Below are positions 19,169-28,228 of a stretch of DNA of 64,000 nt, one piece after another; position 1 is the first letter of the stretch; each line of letters opens with the position of its first letter. A model generated the notes under the pieces. It was not told the origin of the DNA, did not search any database, and saw only the letters and a list, made by a program, of their open reading frames with translations. The position numbers and the translations under genes were made by a program. This DNA comes from Moraxella caviae (GTDB lineage: Bacteria > Pseudomonadota > Gammaproteobacteria > Pseudomonadales > Moraxellaceae), in assembly GCF_002014985.1 (NCBI RefSeq), contig NZ_MUXU01000039.1, forward strand, positions 83,424 through 147,423, read 5' to 3'.

Positions 19169-19714
19169 ATGACCGATTTTACAAAACCTGACTTGACGAC
19201 CGCTCGTCCGATTGACGATTTGGCTGCCAAAACCCACACCACAAACTTTCTTGCCGCCCCCACAGAAAAGCTGGCTGCCGCAGGTGCAAAACCACCCAAA
19301 AATCTCGCAGCACGCTATCAGTATTTACAAGCCTGCACCAAAAAAGTTCGCCAAGCATTGCACGCTTTGGTTACGCCTGACGTGCTTGACGGCTGTCATG
19401 TGGTCTATGCGGACGCTCACCGAATGACTTTATCATTATTTTCAGCGACCGCCGCCAATCATCTGCGCTATGTATCAATGAATTGTGTTCAAGCTTTGCG
19501 CGCCTATGACCAGCAGTTTTGTGATTTGCAGGAAATTCGGGTGATTGCCACGCCGCCTGCACAATCGGTCTCTCGCCAAAACAGTTCTCAAAAAACCTTA
19601 AGCGAAAACACGAAGCGTATTATAAACCAAAATGCAAACAATGTCATCAAGCATGATGGGCTAAGACAAGCACTTTTACGCCTTGCCAATGACGATGGCG
19701 ACACAAAGGTTTGA
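19169..19714 (+). CDS. DUF721 / DciA-like protein, putative replicative helicase loader
   Basis: A protein of 181 aa. The central part (KNLAARYQYLQACTKKVRQALHALV...VVYADAHRMTLSLFSATAANHLRYVSMNCVQALR) matches DUF721, the KH-like domain of DciA. DciA loads DnaB in bacteria lacking DnaC/DnaI. The flanks are polar and probably disordered. The ATG at 19169 follows AGGTGAG; an adjacent ATG at 19166 and a longer upstream ORF (from 19109) are less well supported. The gene converges on lpxC. The DciA assignment is moderate because the domain is poorly conserved. Confidence 0.6.
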   Translation: MTDFTKPDLTTARPIDDLAAKTHTTNFLAAPTEKLAAAGAKPPKNLAARYQYLQACTKKVRQALHALVTPDVLDGCHVVYADAHRMTLSLFSATAANHLRYVSMNCVQALRAYDQQFCDLQEIRVIATPPAQSVSRQNSSQKTLSENTKRIINQNANNVIKHDGLRQALLRLANDDGDTKV

Positions 19715-20337
19715 GAAATCCGCAAAAATCGCCAACATTTCATAATAGCGAATAAGACTTATTATCTTTTGTAACTTTGTAAAGTTTTGTAAACATTGTG
19801 CTAGTTTTTCGTATCCAAAAGCTCAGATTTTGTGAAATTTAATTGCTTAATGCTTAAATAAACTTAAGTAAACGCTCGTTCTTTAAAAACTCTTGTGCTG
19901 TGGTGCTAATTTTTTTGTGTATTTTATTGGCAAATCACTCGCCTAGGTTTTATCTTTACTCAAATCAAATTGCCCGCTTGGCACGCAATTTTACCAATGC
20001 TTTCGCAAAATACCTTTATTATCAAGGCTTTACACACACTCACCAATCATCGTCTTGCAAATTTTTCATCATTTATCAAAACTTATTCGCCAAAAAAAAT
20101 CCCGGTCATCGCACCAAAATTTGGCGGATAAGCTGGGATTTGCTTTTAAAAAATCATCAGTAAAACTGACAAATAAAATACAACTTTTATATCAATTTCA
20201 CACCGCCCAAACGGCAAATTACACAACAAAAATTTTACCAAAAATAATGCGCCAATTCTTGCGATAAGTTTGCACAAAAATTGACGCACAGTTTGCCAAT
20301 GAAATTTTGGCAGATTTTATGATGCTAACTTTGTTTC
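19715..20337. other. 623-base intergenic region without a recognised gene
   Basis: Strongly A/T-rich DNA between the convergent dciA-like and lpxC genes. Short ORFs here (for example 19900-20163) have unlikely composition. AAATCCC near 20098 and GGGATTT near 20137 could form a long-looped hairpin. Nothing else stands out. Confidence 0.5.
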
Positions 20338-21252
20338 TCACGCTGCCGATGGCAGTGCCGCCACATACTCGATCGGGCAGTCGTCTTCGTTACAAAAAGT
20401 TACAATTTCATAGTTGCTTGGGTCGGCAAGCACCGCACGAATCAGCTGATTATTCACCGCATGACCTGATTTGTAGGCGGAAAATTTACCCAAAAGCGCA
20501 TGACCAATGACGAATAAATCACCCACTGCGTCCAGCATTTTATGGCGTACAAACTCATTTGGATAGCGCAATCCGCCTTCATTGACAATGGCGTCTTCGC
20601 TCAGCACCACGGCATTATCAAGACTACCGCCCAACGCCAAATTATGCTGGCGCAAATATTCCAAATCCTTTAAAAACCCAAAGGTGCGTGCCTGTCCCAC
20701 TTCACGAGCGAAGTTGGCGGTGTTAAAATCCAGCGTGGTTTTTTGGTCGGTGGCGGCGATGGCAGCATGACTAAAATCAATCTCAAAATCCATCAAAAAT
20801 CCGCCATCATAAGGCATAAGCTGCGCCCATTTATCGCCATCTTCCACACGCACAGGTTTTAGGATTTTGATGAATTTTTTGGCGGCTGACTGCTCCACCA
20901 CGCCCACTTCGCTCAGCAAAAACAAAAATGGTGCAGCCGAACCGTCCATAATGGGGATTTCAGCAGCATCAACTTGCACACGCAAATTATCAATGCCAAA
21001 AGCTGCGATCGCCGACATCAAATGCTCAATCGTGCCAATGCGCGCTTCGCCCTGCACCAGATTTGATGACATCATGGTGTCGTGGATTTGCTCTGGGTGT
21101 ACCGCCACGCTTGCGCCGTCCAAATCCACACGCTCAAAGACAATGCCCGTGTCGCACTCGGCAGGCAGCAGTGTCAGCGTAACTTTTTTGCCGCTGTGCA
21201 GTCCGATACCTGTGGCGGTGATGGCTTGAGCAATGGTGCGTTGTTTGGTCAT
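20338..21252 (-). CDS. lpxC: UDP-3-O-acyl-N-acetylglucosamine deacetylase LpxC
   Basis: Zinc enzyme for the committed step of lipid A synthesis; its presence shows a Gram-negative outer membrane with lipid A or lipooligosaccharide. The 304-aa frame from ATG 21252 (MTKQRTIAQAITATGIGLHSGKKV) has the normal N-terminus; an upstream-extended ORF is not needed. Zinc ligands: His77 in TIEHLMSA, His237 and Asp241 in RHKMLDAVGDL. The general acid/base His264 is in YKSGHAVNNQL. An extended -10 (TGCTACAAT, minus strand, 21283-21291) lies 31 bases upstream. Confidence 0.97.
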   Translation of the reverse strand: MTKQRTIAQAITATGIGLHSGKKVTLTLLPAECDTGIVFERVDLDGASVAVHPEQIHDTMMSSNLVQGEARIGTIEHLMSAIAAFGIDNLRVQVDAAEIPIMDGSAAPFLFLLSEVGVVEQSAAKKFIKILKPVRVEDGDKWAQLMPYDGGFLMDFEIDFSHAAIAATDQKTTLDFNTANFAREVGQARTFGFLKDLEYLRQHNLALGGSLDNAVVLSEDAIVNEGGLRYPNEFVRHKMLDAVGDLFVIGHALLGKFSAYKSGHAVNNQLIRAVLADPSNYEIVTFCNEDDCPIEYVAALPSAA

Positions 21253-21282
21253 GACAAATCCAAATGTTACAAAATATGTATC

Positions 21283-21291
21283 ATTGTAGCA
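21283..21291 (-). promoter_or_regulatory. Extended -10 promoter of lpxC
   Basis: Read on the minus strand it is TGCTACAAT, an extended -10 element, ending 31 bases before the lpxC ATG. Confidence 0.5.
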
Positions 21292-21372
21292 CTTAGCGTG
21301 CGTTTTGTCATCAAAATTGGTGAAACATTGGCATAAGCAAAATAGATTGAGACTGGCGCGCTTGAAAAATGC

Positions 21373-21400
21373 TTGCAAATGCGCAAATCTTTGCTATAAT
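21373..21400 (+). promoter_or_regulatory. Promoter of tRNA-Val
   Basis: TTGCAA (21373-21378) and TATAAT (21395-21400) with a 16-bp spacer. The predicted start site falls a few bases before the tRNA 5' end at 21413. Confidence 0.65.
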
Positions 21401-21412
21401 AGGCAAACTTTT

Positions 21413-21489
21413 AGGCGCATAGCTCAGTTGGTTAGAGCACCACCTTGACATGGTGGGGGTCGTTGGTTCGAGTCCGATTGCGCCTACCA
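21413..21489 (+). tRNA. tRNA-Val, anticodon GAC
   Basis: A 77-nt cloverleaf with encoded CCA. The acceptor stem AGGCGCA (21413-21419) pairs with TGCGCCT (21479-21485). The D-loop AGCTCAGTTGGTTAGAGC is standard. The anticodon stem CCACC/GGTGG encloses TTGACAT, giving anticodon GAC (Val). The T-arm has GGTTCGAGTCC. Single gene, with its own promoter and terminator. Confidence 0.96.
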
Positions 21490-21494
21490 TATCC

Positions 21495-21533
21495 AAACCC
21501 CTTGTAAGTCTTGTACTGCAAGGGGTTTTTGTT
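21495..21533 (+). terminator. Terminator after tRNA-Val
   Basis: AAACCCCTTG (21495-21504) pairs with CAAGGGGTTT (21519-21528), followed by TTGTTTG. Confidence 0.8.
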
Positions 21534-21673
21534 TGCCCAAAAATACTGGCGATACTGGTTCAACTTTTAAGTCCATCTTTCAAACCCACCTTATAATCCA
21601 CCCATTTCCCAAGAGCTTCCCAACCCTTCTGCCAAACCCAAGCAAAATTTTCGCACACACCGCCAATATCCGC

Positions 21674-21679
21674 TATAAT
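21674..21679 (+). promoter_or_regulatory. -10 element of polA
   Basis: TATAAT at 21674-21679, 34 bases before the polA ATG. No clear -35 element. Confidence 0.45.
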
Positions 21680-21713
21680 AAAGGCAAATTCACTCGCTTA
21701 ACCAAAAATTATC

Positions 21714-24626
21714 ATGAAAGATTACACCATCATTCCAAACCTTGCCACGCTTGATACCGCCCACATTGACAAAGCTCGCGCGCCTGTGGTGCTGGTGGAC
21801 GGCTCGTATTATTTGTTTCGCTGCTTTCATGGCTTGCCGCCTTTGTCAAATAAGGATGGCTTGCCCACCAATGCCGTGCGTGGTGTGCTAAATGCACTCA
21901 ATAAACTCATCAAAAAATATCAGCCCACGCACATGGCGGTCGCTTTTGACACCAAAGCACCGACTTTTCGCCACGAGCTGTCCGAAGCCTACAAAGCCCA
22001 CCGCCCACCGATGGACGAAGATTTGGCGGTGCAAATTCCCTACATTCACCGCATGATTGAGCTTTTGGGCATTCCGCTCATCAAACTGGACGGCTTTGAA
22101 GCGGACGACATCATCGGCACGCTGGCATACACCGCTTGCCAAGCTGGGCATTCGGTGGTGATTTCCACAGGCGATAAAGACATGGCGCAGCTGGTCAATG
22201 ACTGCGTGATTTTAGAAGACAGTTTTAAGGGCGTGATTACCGATACCGCTGGCGTGGTGGAGAAATTTGGCGTGTCCGCACCACAAATCGCCGATTATCT
22301 CACCCTGATGGGCGATGCGTCCGATGGCATTGCTGGCATTCCTAAAGTGGGCGCAAAAACCGCCGCCAAACTACTCACCGAATACGGCTCGATTGACGGC
22401 ATTTTGGCAAATCTAGGCGACATCAAAGGCGTGGTCGGCAAAAACTTGACGGAATTTCAAGACACCATTCCGCTCAATCGCACGCTTGCCACCATCGTAA
22501 CCAACCTAGATTTGCCGGTGCAATTTGGCGACATCACGCTTGATCACAGCCTTACCGCCAAACAAAAAACCGCCAAAGAGCTGTACGCTTTATTTGCCGA
22601 GCTTGAGTTTAAAAAAGAGCTTGGCGAAGTGGGCGCAATTTTGGCTGCCGATGAAAACGCACTAAAAGAGCTGGCAAGCCAAGCCCAATCAAATCAAGCC
22701 ACCAGCGAAACCAAGTCAAGCGAGCAAACTGAGCAGGCGGACGATTTTGCGCCTGCCATTACTGCGCTTGCCATCAAGCCCACCAAATACCACACCATCA
22801 GCACGCAGGCGGATTTTGATGCGCTGATTGAGCGCTTACAAGGCGCGGCGCACTTTGCCATTGACACCGAAACCACCGACATCAACTGGCAAAACGCTGA
22901 ACTTGTAGGCGTATCCATCGCCATGGATAATTATGAAGGCTACTACATTCCTGTGGAGCATACGGGCGATTTTGACATTTTGCTGGACGGTCAGCTGGAG
23001 CGAGAAACCGTGCTTGCCGCCCTAAAACCACTACTGGAAAACCCAAACATCACCAAAATCGGACAGCACGCCAAATACGACATGCACATCTTTGCCAAAT
23101 ACGGCATTGACGTGGGCAGGCTTGGCGCAGAAGATTGGTTTGACACCATGCTGGCAAGCTACGTCATCAATGCAGCCGCCACACGGCATAACATGGACGA
23201 TCTTGCCAAGCATTATTTGCACATCACAACCACCACCTTTGAAGATGTGGCAGGCAAAGGTGCAAAACAGGTCAGCTTTGATAAAGTGGCGCTGGACAAA
23301 GCAAGCGATTATGCGTGCGAAGATGCGGACGTAACTTTCAGATTGTTTAGTATTTTTAATCAATATCTGCAATCAGACGACAACACCAACAAACTTTTGC
23401 ACCGCTTGGAAATCCCCACCGCCAAGATTTTGGCGCAGATGGAGCGCAGCGGCATTTTGATTGAGCGGCAATTTTTGGGTAAATTATCCCAAGAATTTGA
23501 CCAAAAGATTTTCGCGCTAGAAGAAGAAGCGCATAGACTTGCAGGGGAAAATTTCAATCTTGCCAGCCCAAAACAGCTGGGCGAGATTTTGTTTGACAAG
23601 CTGGGCATTGCTGGCGGCAAAAAAACCAAAACAGGACAATACTCCACTTCTGAAGCGGTGCTGAGCAAGATTGAACATCCACTGGTGGACGTGGTGCTAG
23701 AGCATAGAAGTTTAGCAAAACTTAAAAGCACCTACACAGACGCACTGGCAGCCGCCGCCGACAAAGAAGGACGTGTGCATACCAGTTATCATCAGGCACT
23801 CACCAGCACAGGGCGACTGTCATCGTCTGACCCAAACCTACAAAATATCCCAATTCGTACCGACACAGGCAGGCTGATTCGTAAAGCCTTCATCGCCCCA
23901 AAAGGCAGAGTCATCATGGCGGCTGACTACTCGCAGATTGAGCTGCGTTTGATGGCGCATTTTAGTGGTGATGAAAGTCTGATTGCTGCGTTTAAAAACG
24001 ACCTAGACATTCACACCGCCACCGCTGCCGAAATCATGGGCAAAGAACTTGCGGACGTTACGCCAAATGAGCGCCGTGCTGCCAAGGCGGTGAATTTTGG
24101 CTTGCTGTACGGCATGGGTGCGTTTGGGCTTGCCAAGCAGCTGGGCGTGGAGCGTGGTGTTGCCCAAGATTACATCAAACGCTATTTTGCGCGCTACCCT
24201 GCGATTCACGATTATATGGAAAACACCAAAACGATGGCGCGCGAGCAAGGTTTTGTGCGCACCATTTTAAATCGCAAGCTGTATTCGCCAGACATAAAAT
24301 CCGCCAATCGCATGATACGAGATGGCGCAGAACGTGCCGCCATCAACGCACCGCTGCAAGGTTCTGCCGCTGAAATCATCAAACTTGCGATGATTGCCGT
24401 GGCGGACGTGCTGCCAGAAAATCACGCCAAGCTGCTGCTGCAAGTGCATGACGAATTGGTGTTTGAAGTGGACGAAGATAAAGTTGATGAAATCAGCGCA
24501 CTCATCAAAACCGCCATGCAAAATGTGCTGACCGACACCGCCAAAACGCTGGGCTGGGACGTAGATTTTGCTGTGCCTTTAGTGGCGCAAATTGGCGTGG
24601 GCGCAAATTGGGACGAAGCGCATTGA
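21714..24626 (+). CDS. polA: DNA polymerase I
   Basis: Repair and Okazaki-fragment polymerase, 970 aa. The N-terminal 5'-3' exonuclease (about 20-320) has VVLVDGSYYLFRCFHG, DGFEADDIIGTLA and STGDKDMAQLV. The 3'-5' exonuclease domain keeps its metal ligands (AIDTETTDI, about 383-391), so proofreading is probably active. Polymerase motif A is ADYSQIELR (about 737) and motif C is VHDELVFEV (about 911). A poly-polar linker rich in Ser, Glu and Gln (about 315-345) joins the exonuclease domains. Confidence 0.98.
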   Translation: MKDYTIIPNLATLDTAHIDKARAPVVLVDGSYYLFRCFHGLPPLSNKDGLPTNAVRGVLNALNKLIKKYQPTHMAVAFDTKAPTFRHELSEAYKAHRPPMDEDLAVQIPYIHRMIELLGIPLIKLDGFEADDIIGTLAYTACQAGHSVVISTGDKDMAQLVNDCVILEDSFKGVITDTAGVVEKFGVSAPQIADYLTLMGDASDGIAGIPKVGAKTAAKLLTEYGSIDGILANLGDIKGVVGKNLTEFQDTIPLNRTLATIVTNLDLPVQFGDITLDHSLTAKQKTAKELYALFAELEFKKELGEVGAILAADENALKELASQAQSNQATSETKSSEQTEQADDFAPAITALAIKPTKYHTISTQADFDALIERLQGAAHFAIDTETTDINWQNAELVGVSIAMDNYEGYYIPVEHTGDFDILLDGQLERETVLAALKPLLENPNITKIGQHAKYDMHIFAKYGIDVGRLGAEDWFDTMLASYVINAAATRHNMDDLAKHYLHITTTTFEDVAGKGAKQVSFDKVALDKASDYACEDADVTFRLFSIFNQYLQSDDNTNKLLHRLEIPTAKILAQMERSGILIERQFLGKLSQEFDQKIFALEEEAHRLAGENFNLASPKQLGEILFDKLGIAGGKKTKTGQYSTSEAVLSKIEHPLVDVVLEHRSLAKLKSTYTDALAAAADKEGRVHTSYHQALTSTGRLSSSDPNLQNIPIRTDTGRLIRKAFIAPKGRVIMAADYSQIELRLMAHFSGDESLIAAFKNDLDIHTATAAEIMGKELADVTPNERRAAKAVNFGLLYGMGAFGLAKQLGVERGVAQDYIKRYFARYPAIHDYMENTKTMAREQGFVRTILNRKLYSPDIKSANRMIRDGAERAAINAPLQGSAAEIIKLAMIAVADVLPENHAKLLLQVHDELVFEVDEDKVDEISALIKTAMQNVLTDTAKTLGWDVDFAVPLVAQIGVGANWDEAH

Positions 24627-24650
24627 TTAGCGAATAATTTGCAAAACCAA

Positions 24651-24680
24651 AAACCCTGCCATTGTTACGACAGGGTTTTA
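24651..24680. terminator. Convergent terminator between polA and topA
   Basis: AAACCCTG (24651-24658) pairs with CAGGGTTT (24671-24678) around a 12-nt loop, followed by TATTGT. Confidence 0.7.
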
Positions 24681-24730
24681 TTGTCAAATTTAAAATTATC
24701 TATGATTGGCTGGGTTTTACACCACCAAAA

Positions 24731-27373
24731 TCACTGCGTCCACTTACCATCACGCCACACAAGCGCAAATTTGGTCGCCTTGCCGTCTTTTTCTGAGCCG
24801 ATGTACTGCTCAGCATTTTTACGGCTCCAGCGCAAAATCGTTGGGTTGCCGTCTGGGTCAGTGTCTGGCGCATCAAAGATGTAATGGAATTTTGGCTCAA
24901 GCTCGCCTTGAATGCTGCGCAATTCTGCCACTTTTGGCGGACGGGTTTCACGGATTTTTGGGAACTTACTTGCCGCCAAGAACAGCCCTGCCGCCCCTTC
25001 ACGCAGCACATAATGGTCGTCAAATTTTGCCGAACGTAAATGCGGCATATCAATGGCGCTCATGCGTGGCGGCGCAGCTTGACCATTTTTTAGCACTTTG
25101 CGTGTGTTGTCGCATTTTTGGCAAGCAAAATACGCTCCAAAACGCCCCGTTTTTAGCTCCATTTGCCCATCGCATTTGTCGCAATCAATCGTTGGTGCGT
25201 CATTGCTCGCACCGCCAATCTCAAACACGCCTTTTTCTAGCAAATAGCCATCACAGTCAGGATTATTACCACAAACGTGTAATTTCAAGCCGCCATCTAC
25301 GATATAGCCGTCCATCGCAGCATTACATTTTGGACAGCGTTTTTTCCCCATCAGCGCCAAAGTCTCGGCAGATTCATCATCTGCGTCAAACTTAAATGCC
25401 GACACTGGCATCAGATTTTTGGTGCCTTTGCAGCGTTCTTTTGGCGGCAAATTATAGCCTGTACAGCCCAAAAACACGCCTGTAGAACCTGTGCGAATCT
25501 GCATAGGGCGGCTGCAAGTATCACAATGCACATCAGGGACGTTGGTCGGGTCATTTGGGCGCATACCGTCTTTTTGTTTGGCGTGCTCAAGTTTGCCTTT
25601 AAAATCGCCATAAAACTGATCCAGCACCGCTTTCCAGTCTTGCTCGCCGTCCGCCACATGGTCAAGTTTATTTTCAAGCCCTGCGGTAAACGCATAATCC
25701 ATCAAATCAGGAAAACTCTCCACCAAACGCTCGGTAACGATGTCGCCCATTTTCTCGGCATACAGACGCTTATTTTCAAGGCGCACATAGCCGCGCTCTT
25801 GAATGGTGGAAATGATGGACGCATAAGTAGATGGTCGCCCAATGCCACGGCTTTCAAGCTCTTTAACAAGGCTTGCTTCGCTGTATCTGGCTGGCGGCTT
25901 GGTGAAATGCTGGCTTGGCTCAACGTTAATCAAAGGCAGCACATCGCCTGCTTTGACGTTTGGCAGCAGCACATCGTCATTTTTGGCTGGCGGCTGAACT
26001 TTGGTGTAGCCGTCAAATTCCAGCGTACGCCCTTTGGCTTTTAGTTCCACCGCGCCTGCCATCACCGACAAACTCACCGAACGATAACGTGCTGGCGACA
26101 TTTGGCACGCCACAAATTGCCGCCAAATCAGCTCGTACAGTCTTTGAGCATCTCGCTCCATACTGCTAAGCTGCGTGGAGCGAATGGCGACGTTTGATGG
26201 GCGAATCGCTTCGTGTGCTTCTTGGGCGTTTTGGCGATTGCCGTAATAATTTGGCTTGTCTGGCAAATACGCCGCACCAAAATTCTCGCTGATGTAACCA
26301 CGCACCGAATTAAGCGCATCTTGGCTTAAAAACGTGCTGTCCGTACGCATATAAGTGATAAAACCTGCTTCGTACAAACGCTGCGCCAGTAGCATGGTCT
26401 TTTTCACCGCAAAGCCAAGGCGTGTGCTGGCTGCCTGCTGCAAGGTAGACGTGATAAAAGGCGCAGATGGGCGTGATTGGGTCGGCTTTTCGTCCAATGA
26501 CGACACCACAAAATCTGACGACTGCAGCATCGACACGATGGCATTTGCATCCGCTTCATTGCCAAGCTTGAGTGTTTTGCCATGCGCTTTGACAGCCTCT
26601 AGGCGCAGCGTTTCGCCAGCGGCTTGGTTATTGGTGTGAATTTCCCAATATTCTTCTGGCACAAACGCACGAATTTCACGCTCACGCTCCACCACAAGGC
26701 GCGTTGCCACCGATTGCACACGCCCAGCCGACAGTCCGCGCGCCACTTTCGCCCATAATAAAGGCGACACCATAAAGCCCACCACACGATCCAAAAAACG
26801 GCGTGCTTGCTGGGCGTTCACACGGTCTAAATTTACTTTTGCAGGGTGATTAAAGGCGTTTTGCACGGCAGTTTTGGTGATTTCATTGAACACCACACGA
26901 CTGTATTTGCCGTCATCGCCGCCAATCACTTCTTGCAAATGCCACGCAATCGCTTCCCCTTCTCTGTCCAAGTCCGTTGCCAGATAGATGGTGTCTGCGT
27001 CTTTGGCAAGTGCCTTTAACTCTTTGATAACTTTGGTTTTATTGGGCAAAATCTCATACTGTGCTGCCCAGCCATGCTCAGGGTCTACGCCCATGCGGCG
27101 CACCAGCGCACGTTGGGCTTTTTCTTCACGGCTAAGTCCAGCGTCGTCCGTCTTGGCTTTGGTTTTATCACCGCCAGACACAGGCAAATCACGCACATGA
27201 CCCACGCTTGAGCGCACGATGTAATCATTGCCCAGATATTTATTGATGGTTTTGGCTTTGGCAGGCGACTCCACGATGACGAGCGATTTGCCTTTTGCGC
27301 TCACAGGTGCGCTTGCCACTTTGGTTTTGGTGGCTTTTTTGGTGGATTGCTTGGCGCGAGTGGTCGTTGCCAT
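24731..27373 (-). CDS. topA: DNA topoisomerase I
   Basis: Type IA topoisomerase that relaxes negative supercoils; 880 aa. The TOPRIM DxDxE is in ATDLDREGE (D134, D136, E138). The active-site tyrosine is Tyr341 in [10 protein letters not shown]. Three C-terminal four-cysteine zinc-ribbon repeats follow (about 600-760: CDTC..., CPKCNAAM..., [11 protein letters not shown]...CQKC). The N-terminus has an extra basic, Thr/Lys-rich stretch (residues 1-28) before [13 protein letters not shown]. The gene converges with polA. Confidence 0.97.
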   Translation of the reverse strand: MATTTRAKQSTKKATKTKVASAPVSAKGKSLVIVESPAKAKTINKYLGNDYIVRSSVGHVRDLPVSGGDKTKAKTDDAGLSREEKAQRALVRRMGVDPEHGWAAQYEILPNKTKVIKELKALAKDADTIYLATDLDREGEAIAWHLQEVIGGDDGKYSRVVFNEITKTAVQNAFNHPAKVNLDRVNAQQARRFLDRVVGFMVSPLLWAKVARGLSAGRVQSVATRLVVEREREIRAFVPEEYWEIHTNNQAAGETLRLEAVKAHGKTLKLGNEADANAIVSMLQSSDFVVSSLDEKPTQSRPSAPFITSTLQQAASTRLGFAVKKTMLLAQRLYEAGFITYMRTDSTFLSQDALNSVRGYISENFGAAYLPDKPNYYGNRQNAQEAHEAIRPSNVAIRSTQLSSMERDAQRLYELIWRQFVACQMSPARYRSVSLSVMAGAVELKAKGRTLEFDGYTKVQPPAKNDDVLLPNVKAGDVLPLINVEPSQHFTKPPARYSEASLVKELESRGIGRPSTYASIISTIQERGYVRLENKRLYAEKMGDIVTERLVESFPDLMDYAFTAGLENKLDHVADGEQDWKAVLDQFYGDFKGKLEHAKQKDGMRPNDPTNVPDVHCDTCSRPMQIRTGSTGVFLGCTGYNLPPKERCKGTKNLMPVSAFKFDADDESAETLALMGKKRCPKCNAAMDGYIVDGGLKLHVCGNNPDCDGYLLEKGVFEIGGASNDAPTIDCDKCDGQMELKTGRFGAYFACQKCDNTRKVLKNGQAAPPRMSAIDMPHLRSAKFDDHYVLREGAAGLFLAASKFPKIRETRPPKVAELRSIQGELEPKFHYIFDAPDTDPDGNPTILRWSRKNAEQYIGSEKDGKATKFALVWRDGKWTQ

Positions 27374-27611
27374 GTGTGTACCTTTACCCTATTATGATGC
27401 GTCAAAACACAGCTTTCCTTGTTTGCGGCTGTGCGACACGATAAAACAACTATAAAAACCCTAAACGAAAAATCATCAATTCCTTGACGTGCTTTTTATA
27501 GATTGACAAAATTTTATCAAAAAAGCAAGTATCTTTGAAAAAATAAAAACCAGCACGCATTTACCGCCTTAGTGCAACTTAGCGTCTGTCTGATGTTTGT
27601 TTTGGCATTAC

Positions 27612-28208
27612 TTATTGGCGGATAAACTTTGTCGCCAATACCACAAGCCCATCGTACAAAGCATTTAAATCCGCCTGCGCTCTGCCTTTATCCAAAGGCT
27701 GCACGCCTTTATCGCTTTGATAACGCTCGTCATGCCAATAAATAATCACGCTGTTTGCCTTAAATTGCACGCCAATGATAGAGCGCAGCACGTCTTTTGG
27801 AATGTGCTGAGCGATAAATTCCGCCATCTTCGCAGGCAAATGCTCAGCACCAATGGCGCATTGCCACGCCTGCTCGTGGGCGGTGTCGCTTTTGGCGGTT
27901 GCAGTGTTGGCAGGCTGATAAAAGCCATCACGACTCATGCGCACCAAAGGCAGCCGCCAAGCGTCATCAATCACGCTGTACTGCGCAATCATCGTGCTGG
28001 CAGGCTTTAGACTGTGCGAATTAGAGGTTTGGCGTGGCAGCCATTCAGGGCGAGCAACCAGCCTAGGATTTAGGCGCATTTGCCGAGCCAGCAGCCGAAA
28101 ATCCGCAGTGCGTACTTCGTGGGCGCGTGGCTTGGCAGCAAACATATTGCCCAAGAAAAACCCCGCCACCAAAAGCACAACGACAATCGCAATGGTTGAT
28201 GAACTCAT
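27612..28208 (-). CDS. Membrane-anchored protein of unknown function
   Basis: A 198-aa protein. One N-terminal transmembrane helix (about 5-23, TIAIVVVLLVAGFFLGNMFA) is followed by a basic stretch and a soluble C-terminal domain. That domain contains WQCAIGAEHLPAKMAEFIAQHIPKDVLRSIIGVQFKANSVIIYWHDERY. I do not recognise a family. It lies 20 bases downstream of ftsK on the same strand, so it is probably in the ftsK transcript; a link to division or the envelope is only a guess from position. Confidence 0.7.
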   Translation of the reverse strand: MSSSTIAIVVVLLVAGFFLGNMFAAKPRAHEVRTADFRLLARQMRLNPRLVARPEWLPRQTSNSHSLKPASTMIAQYSVIDDAWRLPLVRMSRDGFYQPANTATAKSDTAHEQAWQCAIGAEHLPAKMAEFIAQHIPKDVLRSIIGVQFKANSVIIYWHDERYQSDKGVQPLDKGRAQADLNALYDGLVVLATKFIRQ

Positions 28209-28228
28209 CTTAAACCCTTAGCAAAACC

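Noticed and set aside
19900..20163. 87-codon ORF in the dciA-lpxC gap
   Set aside because: Lys/Asn/Phe-rich with no domain, and a chance frame in A/T-rich DNA.
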